From Phyllostachys edulis (lineage: Eukaryota > Streptophyta > Magnoliopsida > Poales > Poaceae), in NCBI GenBank assembly GCA_036346405.1, contig CM070561.1:32592338-32656337 (forward strand): a stretch of DNA of 64,000 nucleotides, in the 5' to 3' direction. The position numbers and the translations under genes are program-made. Below the pieces are notes generated by a model. That model was not told where the DNA came from. It searched no databases and worked only from the letters and a program-made list of their open reading frames with translations. Shown piece by piece: positions 34,901-46,563 of the stretch. Positions within the stretch are counted from its first letter, which is position 1. Each line of letters starts with the position of its first letter.

Positions 34901-37900
34901 ACACTTATTTGCCACACCGAGGTCCGTGACGTGATAACATATTTTTGTCACGCTATGCGTTGTGACGTGGTCAAAAGGTTAGAATTAGAAATAAAGTTAG
35001 GAAGATGTTATCTTTAAAATATTTTTTAAAAATGGATTAAATAATAAATAAAAGTTCCCAAAGCAACTAGCATTTCATTAAAAATAATCTAATTAATTTT
35101 TGGGCAACGCTAGCTGGACCTCATATGATGTTTTTTCAACCTCAATACTAAGCCTAGAAGTAACACGTAATCTAAGTAATTAATTATTTCATAAAATCTG
35201 CACCGAAATCAAAATTTTGAAAGTAATTCCGAACAAGAGATGAAAAGGTTAAACTAATATATATTCTACAAGCTCGATCAATGTTTAATAGGCAGCTCCT
35301 TTAGTTACCTTTTTTGACAAAAAAATAGTGCTACACAATCTTTCCACTAGAAATTTGTGATGTGCAGCTCATCTTGGAAAAGGCAAAGATCGCTACTGCA
35401 CCGTGAAGACCAAGCTGGGACTGAACGATCAGAAAACAATGCCTCTGGACCAATGCTATTATTACCTACTCTCTCACGACAGTGAAATAGAGATTAAGCC
35501 AGGTCACCCGTCCTACTCCTACCTCTGTCATCACATGGAGAATTCTCAGACCTACGTGGTGCCCCCGAGTCGGCCACGGCGACCTCTGGCAAGCACGTGC
35601 ACACACTGGTTCTCCTCCGGGACCACAGTGACAGGTCACTTCATGCACTGCACCAATTTTTATAGATTTGCGACTAAGTTTATCACATCTCGCCACAGCC
35701 TATTAGATTGATGTTTAGTTCTTTGTCATAATTATGATTTTGCATGGCTTTTTTTTTTTGCATAAGTTTAAGTGTGACGGTGAATTTTGTTGTCACAAAA
35801 GGTATGGCAAGCCATACCTGACTGTTGCGAAGAAGTTAAGTATCAACCAAACATACCCTTACTTACCAGGTGGCTTGAGCCGCGCAATGAAATTTCTCCC
35901 ACATGCAACATCGTCAAGCTCCAAATTTCACTTTCTTGACACCTAGCCTAGCTCTGGATGGATGTGCATTTGTCGGGGAGCCCTCTCCGTGTGTTCATCT
36001 GTAGGGCGAAAACGGATCGGATACGGACGGATAATGGTTCTGCCATATTTATTTTCATATTTCTTTCTGGATTTGAATACGAATACGGATACCCCGAATA
36101 CTAATACGAATAATATCGAATACGAATACGGTCGTGGATATTTTTCGAAACATGAAAACCTCTTAAATTGTATGCCAGAAATTAACTAAAAAATATAACT
36201 AGTTTATTTGATACAAACATTCATGAATTGTTCATATTTTTAGCAACCACACATAGCATTGGCACTAGCAAGCTGCATCAACTAGTTCATCACAAACATA
36301 ACACTTAGTTTACCGTATTTACTTCATAAGTCATAACACACAAAGTCACAAGTCATCACACATTCACACTTAGTTCATCACATACATAAAACTTACTTCA
36401 CACTAACATCGATCAGGCTGGATGGTTAATCTATACACAAATGATTGTAACATCCCAAAGTATGTTACCAAAAATAAAATTAATAAAGTTATTATTTTTC
36501 TCGAGATTTAAAAGAGTTTTCTTGGTTAAAAAGAAAAAAAATAAAATAAAGTCAATTATTTAATTTCCTTGTTTTTAATGTTGAAAATAAAATTTATTGA
36601 GTTTTCAATGATTTTATTGGATTTAAAGTGAAAAAAAAAATTGTGATTAATTTCTTGAATTTTAAAAAGATTTTTCCTATTTCTTAGAAATTAAAAATAA
36701 TTTATGTGCAAAACTAATAACCAACTTTAAGTTGGGATTAATTCTATTAAGTTCAAAATAATTCAAGGATTTTTGTGATTTTTTCTATAATTTTTAACCC
36801 TATTTGCTATTTTTCTAAAAGGCTATTTACTTTGTTGTATATTCTGAAATTCGAAAATCAATTAAAATATTATTTTTCTCTTTTGGGCCAAAATCCGAAT
36901 ATCCGACCTTCGTACTATCTGGATAATCCGTATCCGTTTCCAACAACAACAAAAATTCTGTATCCATTTCCGATCCGAATCCGTTTTCGTCCGGATCGGT
37001 CGGGAAATATCCCATCCGTTTTCACCCCTATTCATATGTGTTTTCTTCTCTACTGCACGTGGTGTCCTATGACCTACGTACACCGTAGAGAGAGGAATGC
37101 AGATGTGTTGACCCAAATCAAAGACGAACATATGCGAATACAATGAAACCTTAGAACGCGAATGCAAGCACACAGTTTTTCTAATTTTTTCTTGCTCTTA
37201 TTCACCAAATCTGATTACATAGGTGCCCTTCTATTGAGTCAGTTGGGCCCTAATTAAGCTAGCCTAGCAGCCCCGTCAGAAGCAAACAAAGCTACGCATC
37301 CCAAATTTCTTGTTTTTTTTGTCCGGTTTGCAAGAAAAATCTCCTCGTTTCTGTACGCTCGTATCAGCAAAGTTGTACGCAAATAGGGATACATACAGTG
37401 AATGGATTTGGATCCTCTGCTACAGTATAGTCGTATTAGGAGCAGCCCTCACTGTCCCATCAAATTCCCAGGGCACAAATCAAGCGCTAAGTAGCCTTAC
37501 TGCCGGAAAATGTCTATAGTTTTTTTAAAAAAAACCACTGTAGCTACAGAAATCGCCAGTCACTCAAATCGCTGTGAGAACGGTGCCCCCCTACCGCAGA
37601 GGATTTGCTTCCGGTCATCATATCGGTGGGCTGACGTGGGCCGCAGGAGAGGCAAGAGCGCTCCCACCAAGTGCATCTGCTGGAACGGGCAGTCGTGAGC
37701 GCGCGCGCGGAGCATCCGACAGCGGAGGCGTTTCAGGCGACGTGGAAGGCTCGGGGCCACGCTTTCCCACGACGCGCAGCGTCCTGGATCAGGCGGCGCG
37801 GAGACGCTCGTTGCGTGATCCTACGGCGGCCAAATCCCTGTCGACGTAGCGCGCGTGAGGAGGCTCTAAAGCTAGCAGCCTTTAATGCTAGTAATATATA

Positions 37901-40849
37901 TATTGATCTGAGCGCCAAGTTAAGTCTGCTTTTGCTAAGACTGCTCCTAATGGACTTTAGTGTAGTTTCTTAGTACATGAGAGCATGTGCAATGAAACTT
38001 ATGTCGGTACCGTCTGTAACCATCGCCACGTGGGATTTTTGCTAATACGTGGATGAAAGAGAATGAAAAGAGAGAAAGATCTTGTCTACAATCGCAGAAT
38101 GATTATAGACAAGAAACAAGAAAAGCATTAAAAAATTATGTGTTCTATAAAGACAACTAAAAAGACAAAGAACCGCTATCACCATCAGATGAAATTTGTC
38201 TTTAGTCTTTGTCTACAAGTGACATGGATAGTTGTTATAGGCAATGAAATTGCCTATACCATTGTACATGCCCTGAGGAGTGTTAGGATACTATCTTTCC
38301 AATGCATGGTTTTTTATGGTGTAGTATCTTAGGCTGTTTCATCTAATTACATGCATGAGTATACAATAAATTTTACGTGTTATATTTCGAACCCAAACTG
38401 GTATCTAAATTACATACTAGAGTACTATCTCTCCTCATTAACTATGGTGCCACATCATTAATTTATTTACATGGTATGTTTAAGATACTAGCTAAGATAA
38501 AGCATTAGGAGCAGCCTAAGGTTGCGAGTTCAAACCCTACGAGGAGGTCTGCATAGCTGAAAATTCTGAAAAGGAAACTAATCCTAAAGCAGGGGAAGCC
38601 TGATGTGGACTGAAAAGCCCATGCTTAATTAGCATAAAACTACAGCTTTCAGGAGGAAAGGTTCTGCCGAGATGCTCGGCCATGTGAGTCAGTAGACTGG
38701 ACGCTCACTTCTCCAACCATCATCATTGCAGGAAGCTACAGTAAACAGCGAGAAGGACTCTCGCTCGATGCTATCTGAAAAATTCCAGTCCACTCTTAAC
38801 AGTTTCATAGATGACAAATCGGCAACTAGGAGTACACATACATAATTTTTCATATTATGACACCTAATTTCTGCGCAAGGCATGATCATTGAGCATTTGC
38901 AGAGGTGTGAAATTGTGGTCCTACGGGGCTTCTTTTGGGGAGCAAGAAAGTATAAGCCATGTGGAGACATTAATTTCCCTTCGTTACGCAAGAACCGAAC
39001 TCTCACAAATAATTAAAACGCGCATGTGTGCGTATTTAACTGCTTGTCGTGGTAAAAGTGAAAGGAATCATCCTCAGGTGCAACCGTGCAAGTGAAACTA
39101 GCAAATGAAGCTACTACAAGGTAAAGCATACTAGCATAGGAGTAACTTTTTTGTACGGTAGGGGGGCATGCACGGCTGGGTCATGGCCTCCTAGGCTAGC
39201 TCTTGGTTGCACGGCTCACCCACCAGCTCCAACTTATAATTCACCAATCATCCATGGAGTGATCAAGTGTTGAAAATTCTCTGGTCTTTTCAGGGTACCA
39301 AATGGAACTAAACAAATAAAAAGTACGGAGGTATGTACTGTGTAGACGTGCGAGGGAATCGTATCCTCTGCCGTTCAGTTCAACCGAGTGTAAACAGCGA
39401 CCCATCCAATCAGAAACCAATGCATATCTACCTTCAGGTTAGATTAGATTGAAGAGCAAAGTTTGACCATCTCAATAAATCCAATGCATCACGAAACAAG
39501 AACACCACAACATGTACGTACCAATTAATCGTTTGAACTGATGATGGCAGAGGATACGAACCTTGAAATTAAACCCATGCAGAAGAGAAGAGGGTGTGTG
39601 CTAGAGTTTTTAACTTACCTTGGCGGCGAGGACCTGGAGACCGGCGTACTTGACGTCCCAGCTGAACTCGGTCATGGCCCAGCCGACGCCGCCGAAGCAG
39701 TCGGCCTTGTCGACGGCGTAGCGGAGGTACTCCTCCTTCCCCGTGGCCCGGTGCAGCCACAGCGCCGCCCACAGCAGCTCGTCCCAGTACCCGCTCACCG
39801 ACGCGTAGTAGCTCCGCACCTCCTCGATGCTGCTGTCGTAGGTGCCCCTGTACCTGTCCCCGAACTCGAACAGCTACCACGTACGTACGTACTGTTGAGT
39901 TATATACGAGTACGTACGTACGTATACTGGTGATGGGTATAGTGCGTACGGCGTACCTGCTGCGCGTGGTGGAGGAGGAGGTGGGAGTAATGCGGGTTGG
40001 ACCGGCGGAAGACGATGGAGGCGGCGGCGAGCGCGGCGGCGGTTTCGCCGGCGAGGTCGGAGCCGGGGTTGTCCTTGTCCACGCGGTAGGCCTGCCGCGA
40101 CGTCGTCATGTCCTCCGGCCGCTGCCAGCAGTAGTGATCCGTGTCGCCGTCCCCCACCTGCGCGTCGAGTGCAGGACCCACCGGTCAGTGGCTCACCAGA
40201 CAGCCCGCCATAATGGCCATCATCGCATCATCAGTAAATTAAGGAGTGCCACGGGCTTTCGCTTTTCTCGTCGTCTTGAAGTGAGCGCGCGATCGCTCGA
40301 ACGATCAAGCGCCGTGGCGGTAAAAAATGGTGTGCGTGCGTGACGTAGGCATGCGTGTACGTGTGCGGTGCGTACCTCGGCCCAGTAGACGGAGGGCTCG
40401 GTGTGCGCTTTGACGAAGTAGTCGGTGCCCCACTTGATGGCCTCGAGGGCGTGGTGCCACTCGCCGGCGGCGGCGATGTCGTCGCCGAACTCGATGGCGC
40501 CCCAGGAGAGCATGGTGACGGTGAAGGCCATGGGCAGGCCGAACTTGACGTGGTCACCGGCGTCGTAGTACCCGCCCACCAGGTCCACCCCCTGCTGCAG
40601 CCCGTCGGTGAGCCCCGAGTGGCCGCGCCACGCCACGCGCTGGTTGTACGGCAGCCGTCCCGACCGCTGCGCCTCGAAGTAGAGCAGGCTCTTGGACAGC
40701 GCCCTCCCGTAGTCCAGCTCCGTTTCCGCCTCATCCGCGGCGGCGCCGACGGCGGCATCGCACCCGCGGCCGACGAGGTACAGTGCGGCGGCCAGGAGCA
40801 CCAGCGCGGCGGAGCTACCAGCTGCCGGCCGGGCGCGGCCCCGGCTCAT
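31998..40849 (-). CDS. GH9 endo-beta-1,4-glucanase, secreted class-B type
   Basis: Cellulase of family GH9, which cleaves beta-1,4-glucans in the cell wall. Exons (minus): 40849-40376, 40157-39957, 39873-39619, 32705-31998; phases agree and give 545 residues. Start ATG 40847-40849 is followed by a hydrophobic signal peptide (about residues 13-30). Catalytic DAGD is at about 96-99. GH9 signature 1 ends in VHHR (about 435-438) and signature 2 contains DDRGNYMQTEACTYN (Asp 488/489, Glu 497). There is no CBM49 and no long membrane-anchor domain, hence class B. The C-terminus has a short Ser/Arg-rich tail. From memory closest to rice Endoglucanase 22 (GLU11). The last intron is 6.9 kb with several transposons. 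Confidence 0.93.
32706..34668. other. GH9 last intron, proximal part
   Basis: Intronic DNA without a recognisable gene. It is AT-rich, with a few short direct repeats (TCGATTCAATACATT-type words at 33670-33960). No element borders could be defined. Confidence 0.4.
34669..35058. mobile_element. Fold-back element with ~100-bp arms, in the GH9 intron
   Basis: Left arm from 34669 (AAACTTTTTTTATTATTTAA) and right arm ending near 35058 are reverse complements with scattered mismatches over roughly 100 bp. This includes ATATTTTAAAGATA and CTAACTTTATTTC blocks. The loop side is rich in GTCACG/CGTGAC words (TGTCACGTCACG). There is no coding capacity. The TSD is unclear (CTCCAAG against CCCAAAG), so a Mutator-like or unclassified MITE. 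Confidence 0.7.
35059..35993. other. GH9 last intron, middle part
   Basis: No gene or repeat structure recognised. Short open frames here have no domain. Confidence 0.4.
36002..37030. mobile_element. 1.03-kb non-autonomous hAT-type element, copy B
   Basis: Same family as 17724-18866: ends TAGGGCGAAAACGGATCGG and ...ATCCGTTTTCACCCCTA, with the same interior blocks in the same orientation. Flanked by an 8-bp TSD with one mismatch, TTCATCTG (35994-36001) and TTCATATG (37031-37038). Shorter than copy A by small deletions. It lies inside the last GH9 intron. Confidence 0.88.
37039..37935. other. GH9 intron segment, GC-rich patch, no gene
   Basis: A GC-rich patch at about 37580-37860 has overlapping open frames on both strands with no domain. 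The remainder is unremarkable. Confidence 0.4.
37939..38516. mobile_element. Tourist-like MITE, split by a second MITE
   Basis: Ends GACTGCTCCTAATG... and ...CATTAGGAGCAGCC are inverted repeats with one mismatch, flanked by the 3-bp TSD TAA (37936-37938 and 38517-38519), as expected for PIF/Harbinger MITEs. A different MITE is inserted at 37981-38273, so the outer element alone is about 282 bp. Confidence 0.82.
37981..38273. mobile_element. Harbinger-type MITE nested in the Tourist-like MITE
   Basis: Terminal repeats GAGCATGTGCAATG and CATTGTACATGCCC (one to two mismatches), with 3-bp TSD TGA on both sides (37978-37980, 38274-38276). The right end resembles the end CCACTGTACATGCC near 53940, downstream of the Harbinger transposase remnant. 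Confidence 0.8.
38520..39618. other. GH9 last intron, distal part
   Basis: No gene or element recognised. The splice donor of exon 3 is at 39618/39619 (AAG|GTAAGT on the minus strand). Confidence 0.45.
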
Positions 40850-42035
40850 GGCATGCACGCGCGAGCGCGCAGCGGCGTGTCCCGGTGCTCGAGCCGAGAG
40901 CCCGAGAGGGAGGAGGCGAGGGCTCGCTCCCCCCGTCCAGCTCACGCTTCCCAACGCCCGCCCGCGCTCGCCGCTCTCCTAGTAGGACTAGGATCTGCTT
41001 CCTTTCTTTCTGCTCCTTTCCTTTCCCTCTCTACCTCCTCTTTGTTCTCGTGTCTGATTCTGATCTGGGATGGCTGTCTGCGCTAAGCAACTGGCGATTT
41101 GCGCGAGTAAGCAAGCGAGCGAGCGTAAAAGTCTTTCCAGGTGCGCGAGAAATGATCGGCGGGGCCCGCGCACGCACGTCTATACGGTGGGCGCGCGCCC
41201 CCGACACGTACGCGCGCGCTGGGCTGCGCGGCCGCGGCGCGTGGTTACGTGTCCGCTTCCGCGGGCAGATTTGGGACGGCACGGGATGTTTCGCTCGATC
41301 AGCGCCGCGCGCGCGGTGGATATATCGTTCGTTGACTCGGCGCGGGGCGGCCGGTGATTGTTGATTCGGCGCGCGGAGGAATTGGAGGCGGGGTTTTGGG
41401 CGCGGATGGGTAGTTCAGTGGTTGGACGGACCTGACCGCCCCTGCTTGATTTGTGGGTGAGCGACATTAATAGGGAGTGAGTGGTTTTGACCAGCAGTGC
41501 AGTGCAGGAAGTGAACGAAACATGCCATGTTTTGAGCCCACGCCCCGTCCAGTCGGTCCACACTCCACGTTGGTGACTGGCCACACCCAACCCTCATCGG
41601 CTTCAATCAATGCCACAGGCTCACAGCCGAGGATAAAAAAAAGTTGGTCAGAAGGTTGACAGGCCTGGATCGATCGGGCCGGCAGGCGTACGTACGTACA
41701 CGTGTGGGATGGGCGCGGCCGCGGACAGATCGGATGAGCTGGGTTCGTGACGTGCGTGTTAATTACGTGGTGACTGTATAGATGTGCGCGCAGCAACACC
41801 ATATCTGCCAGCTAGAGATGGTATGATATTGCGCATTGGCTAATTTGGCCTGCGAGTTGCGACCGAATAAGCTAGGTGCGCCGTTCAAACGCGGACGAGC
41901 AGAAACCGACGAAAAGGCAGATGGAACAGAAGCCACTATCGCGACATGCAACGGCTATACGCTGTGTCGGTATCCGGAAGTGAACTGGCAAGCAAAACTA
42001 GCTAGTGACGTCGCGCGTAGACGCGTTAGTGGATC
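40850..42035 (-). promoter_or_regulatory. Upstream region of the GH9 gene
   Basis: GC-rich 5' flank and probable 5' UTR/promoter of the endoglucanase (about 40850-41420), with many CpG and GCGCGC words. No unambiguous TATA box was seen at a defined distance. Beyond 41420 ordinary intergenic sequence. Confidence 0.4.
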
Positions 42036-42230
42036 TGTCGAGACTGGGGTTAAAAAGATCGAATACAAATTGAATAGTCTTGAATATTAATACAAATTTA
42101 TATTTTTAAAACGAATACGAATTTGAATATTCTCAAGTATGAATTGAATGTCGTAACGAATATGAATTCGAATCAAATACGTACTCAATTCGGTCGAATG
42201 CGAATATCCTATTACTTTTGCGACAAATCT
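42036..42230. repeat. Fragment of the GAATACGAAT-rich hAT-like repeat
   Basis: Words such as ACGAATACGAATTTGAATAT and TACTCAATTCGGTC are shared with the fuller element at 48889-49532. No terminal repeat is visible here. Confidence 0.45.
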
Positions 42231-42536
42231 TAGTAGAACAAATTTATGTAACGTGTGTACATAATTACATGTCTACAGTAAAAAATCTTGAAGCACTAGC
42301 ACTCTAGCGATGCAATGACGGTCTTAGTAGTAGCAAGATCTTGCGATGGCGATAGTGGCACTAGCTTGAGCCGTGAGCGGCAACCACTCCACCCGGCGCC
42401 CGAGCATGCGACACAAAGAACATGCCAAGATCTCAGATCTGCATCTCTGCAGGACCGGGAAGGCCGAAGGCACTCAAGGCAATGCCAGCCAGTGTGCCAA
42501 CCAGTGCCATTGCTAGACTACCCACTGTGTCATTCT

Positions 42537-42698
42537 GAAGATTCATTCTGAACATGCATCTATCAATAGTTCAATACAGCATACATATACCAATACAACA
42601 TATATCAACACTGATATGAAGATTTATTTTGAACATGCATCCATCAATAGTTCAATACAACATGCATATATCAATAAAACATATATCAACACAACATG
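42537..42698 (+). repeat. Two-copy 81-bp tandem repeat
   Basis: Copies start GAAGATTCATTCTGAACATG (42537) and GAAGATTTATTTTGAACATG (42618) and share ATCAATAGTTCAATACA and ATATATCAACAC blocks. Confidence 0.8.
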
Positions 42699-43130
42699 CA
42701 TCTATCAGTTTGCAGCCCTACTACTACTAGTACTCTGTTCCAAGTTTCAACACCATTCCAGTCCACAATGCCACGAAAACATTCCACAGACTGACTGACA
42801 GACAACATATATATCTTCTCAGTCCCAAGTCCTAAACAAAATATGATACGATTACATGAAGAATAAGATATGATTAACAGGTTAAGTGCCAAGTACTTGC
42901 ACTTCAGCTCACAAAATCAAACACATTTTGAAGCAACATGGTGACCTCTAATTTCCTTCCACAACCACCATGGCATTGCAATCCCCTGTAGCACTGTAGG
43001 CACCTGCAACATAATAAGTTTATAACCAATTGTTGAGATATGTAATTAAATCTGAGCATCTAACAACACAAACATTTCTATTTGTACATGTGGATATCAT
43101 GGGGATATGTGCATGATCTTAGGATGATGT
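42699..43130. other. Intergenic, nothing recognised
   Basis: AT-rich sequence without a recognisable gene or repeat. Confidence 0.4.
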
Positions 43131-44760
43131 TACAAATTGGCAATGTCATTAACGGTTTGTCGAAACACGAGTTTTCGTCAAAATTTAATGCGCTGTCAGT
43201 ACAGGTTCGGTCAGATCGGCGTTGGACACGTGGTCAGACCGGCCTTTCAATGGCGGTCTGACATGGTTCTTGCTGATCATCGGCCAATAGGTGGCGATGA
43301 GTGTTGGGTTAGGTCAAGTTCATGGGTTTCAGTCTATATGTGTTGCATGATGCATGTTTTGACTAACGTGGGTCAAGTTATAAAGAACTTATTCCTGGAA
43401 TCGATTTCTTTGTCTATTGTTGTGCAGGTTACTTGGAGGTCAATGACGGTCAACAGCGAGGATGATCGGGACTAAGCTTGGAGAGCTGAGGTTTAGAACG
43501 ATCGAGGATGCAGGGTGAAGTCAATGGAGGCAAGCATGGCACAAAAGGGACAAAGGTGACCGAACGAGCAGTTCGGTGCGACGGGTTGGATCAAGCGGCG
43601 CGGGGGTAGGTACAAGTGCCATGGTGGTTTCGGTGAGAGCCGGATGGGAGAGACTTGCCGACATGATGAGAGCCACTGGATTAACCTACACGTGGCGAAG
43701 CATGGAGGTGCTACACGAAGATGGGACTTGGTCTTTGCAAAAAGATCGAGAAGGGGTATTTTGGTAATTTTACCAAATACCGTTTTGGTGACCTTTTGCT
43801 AACCCGCGGCGCAAGACGACGCATGATGAAGCGGATTAGGTCAAAAGGAGATAAAGACGGCACTTTAAAATACGTGCGTGTGTGACCCGTTTGTGTGTGG
43901 GCCTTAACGGGAGCCTATTAAGGTTAATGCTTCTAGAAGGTCTAAGCCTCCACTATAAATAGAGGAGGGAGGTGGCTGCACCCCCTTCAACCCTTTTATT
44001 TTTTTGAAACCCTAGTTTGCTTAGGGAGAAGATAGTTGGAGGTTAGGGTTCTAGAGAGTTGAATTTGATTTCGTGCTCATGTATTGAGTTTTTGTCCTTC
44101 ATTGATGGAGTGGCTGTAAACTAATACCATATTAAATCAATCCAAAGAAAGTTATCTAAAAAATGAGTCTATTTGCTTTCTTTATCTCTATTTGGTGATT
44201 TTGAGTCTTTCTTTGATCCGCGAGTTTTTGCTTGGTTTCTTGCCATGATCTAACTTGCTGTGACATGTGGGAACCCATCTAGGGTCATCTTGATCATCAA
44301 TCACCCATGAGCAAGTCTCTAGATCATATTTCAATTTTGGCTCGGTTTTGGAGCACACTTCGTTCAAACTGAAAAAGATAGGAACTTTGGCATGGATCTC
44401 TATGATTTTTGATTGGAATAGGTTCCTAATATCTTAGAGAAGGTATGTCTCAAATTTCGTAGAGTTTGGCCTTACGGATCAAAAGTTAGACCGATTTGAG
44501 TTTTGGTTTTCGGGCTGTTTGTGCTGTTCATCCGACTTGAGGTTAGTCCGCACTTTTGCCTGAGGTTAGTCCGCACTTTTGCCTGAGGTCAGTCCAGCCC
44601 TCTGAATTAGGGTTTGTGACTAGAGTTGTTATTCTCTTAGGAGAAGACCCAAACATGTCTAAATCTATATGTCTCATCCTTGTGTAGTCTCGAGCAAAGA
44701 GGTCCCCTTTTTAGCGTTCACTTCATAAGTTCGATATTAAAACATTGACAATAATACTGA
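43131..44760 (+). repeat. Probable Copia-type LTR fragment
   Basis: Carries GGTCAGACCGG/CGGTCTGAC boxes near 43230-43265, like the nested LTR at 20670-23428. It also has a promoter-like TATAAATA (43954-43961) followed by AAACCCTAG-rich leader sequence, and a two-copy TGAGGTTAGTCCGCACTTTTGCC repeat near 44535-44585 (unit start TGAGGTTAGTCCGCACTTTT). No TSD or coding domain was found, so borders are approximate. Confidence 0.45.
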
Positions 44761-45600
44761 CACATCCTTCAAAATTCCCAGAATAATCTGTTAAAAAGGG
44801 AAAAAATAGTACATCTCCCATAATTGATAGAAAAGAGATATATGCTAATTTTTTTGTGGGACCAGATTGTAATATTTTAGATTAATTTGACACCGTTAAA
44901 ATTTTAGAACAAATTTAACGTGTTTCTTTTTTTTTATGAATACACGTATACAGTGTTTTCAAGCATAGATATTAGAGTCGTATAGCAACTACATGTGCAT
45001 TTTTAAATCTAGCCACGCAATTTCTCGGACAATTTGGCTAATTGTTCTAAAACTCGTCATAAAGAAAAAAAAAACTAATTCTAATAGCTAGCATTTATGT
45101 CGTTAAAGTGGTATCTTTGCATGTCTCTATATAGGCCTAAATTTATCATATCCACTTCAACAAATTAAGGGTTTCCAGCTGTGGTTTAATTTCCAAATTC
45201 ATTGTACGAAAATATGCATCAAAATGTTTCCCCAAAAACTGATGAAAAATTTCAAATTTCTCTTGAGACGACTATTCATATATATATGCAAACTACAGAT
45301 TCGACTAAAACTGACCTCTGGTTGGGAAAATTTTAGACCAACAAGCCTTTAATTTGAACATTAATTCAAATTTCTCTCGAGAGGAATCTGATTCCTACGA
45401 TAGTTTTTATACTAGCATTGTTCTTTATGGGAGTATGTAAACATTACAAGAATCTGGGGGAAAGCTACAAAAGATAGATGCCTACACTTGAAATAGACCA
45501 GTCAATTTGGGTCGCGAGTACGATTGGATCCATAATTGGAAGTGGTAGGAAGCAGGAGCGAATTAAAATGAGAAATAGATGCTTCTTTTGTCTAGCTTTA
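44761..45600. other. Intergenic AT-rich DNA, nothing recognised
   Basis: Long AT-rich stretch without open frames or clear repeats. Confidence 0.4.
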
Positions 45601-46560
45601 GGCCTGTTTGGCACACCGTAGCTTTTCTAAAAAGCGGCTTCCGAATGAGCTACACGACTGAACGGCTGAGTTGAAAATGTTTGATGTTTGACTGTCTAGC
45701 TTTTAGGTAGACTGTCTGTAGTTTTTAAGATGAGAAATGTCTGAAATGCCCTTGAGGACAGTAATGACTTGTTTGATGCCGTTTAACGGTAATTAACGCA
45801 ATTAACAGTAATTAACAATATTTAATGACAACTAATGATTGACGATAATCAACAACAACTATCGCAATTGACGACAACAACCACAATTAATGAGAATTAC
45901 CATAATTAACTACAACTACCGCAATTAACGATAATTAATTTCAATTAACTATGATTAATGCAATTGACTACAATTAACGATGACTACACAATTAACGCAA
46001 TTAACGACCATCAATGTAATTAATGACAATTACTACAACAAACAATTATTACAATAAATAATTATTAAAAACAATTATTACAATGAATAATTATTACAAT
46101 AAATAATTATTAAAACAAATAATTATTACAAAACAATTAAATTACAACAGAAAAAAGGGGGACAAAGGTAGCAGTAGCTACGGTTTGGGCCGTCGCCGCC
46201 ACCGGTGTCGGGGCTAGCGGCTTGGGGGAGGAGGTCGGCAGCGGGGTCGGAGGTGTCAGATCCGGTCGGGCCAAAGGTGGGAGATTCGGTCGAGGCCGGA
46301 GGCTGGCGGCGGAGTCGAGGGAGGAGGCTGGCTCGGGGGTTTTGTTGAGTGGCATAAAGCGTGTAAATAACTACAAGTGGAGGGGCAAAGTCGTAAGGGG
46401 GTGGTCGGAAGCCCTGGGAAGTTGCCCGTGTGGCGGCTTTCGGCTTCCAGCTTTACCATGTTAAACGCGGCTTATAGCTTTCGAAAAAAACCTACGGAGA
46501 AAACGTCCCCTTTGGAATGACCTCGGCTTTTCATCGGAAAAAGCCATCCCAAGCGTGTCC
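45601..46560. mobile_element. Probable PIF/Harbinger-type element containing an AATTAAC array
   Basis: Begins GGCCTGTTTGGCACACC and ends CCCAAGCGTGTCC, imperfect inverted ends of the GGCCTGTTTGG type common in grass Harbinger MITEs. Flanked by TTA on both sides (45598-45600 and 46561-46563), the classical 3-bp TSD. The interior has a low-complexity AATTAAC array (45780-46140) and a GC-rich block (46180-46450). No transposase. Confidence 0.6.
45780..46140. repeat. Degenerate ACAATTA/AATTAACG low-complexity array
   Basis: About 360 bp built almost wholly of AATTAAC, ACAATTA and, towards the right, AATAATTATTACAAT units. C or G appears nearly only as AAC/ACG. It looks like a simple repeat expanded inside the host element. 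Confidence 0.8.
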
Positions 46561-46563
46561 TTA

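Noticed and set aside
40850..40954. Longer N-terminus for the GH9 protein (35 more codons)
   Set aside because: That start would be a TTG codon. The ATG at 40847-40849 directly precedes a good signal peptide.
46137..46464. Pro-rich ORFs on both strands near 46.3 kb
   Set aside because: They lie in a GC-rich block of a transposon-like unit and mirror each other.
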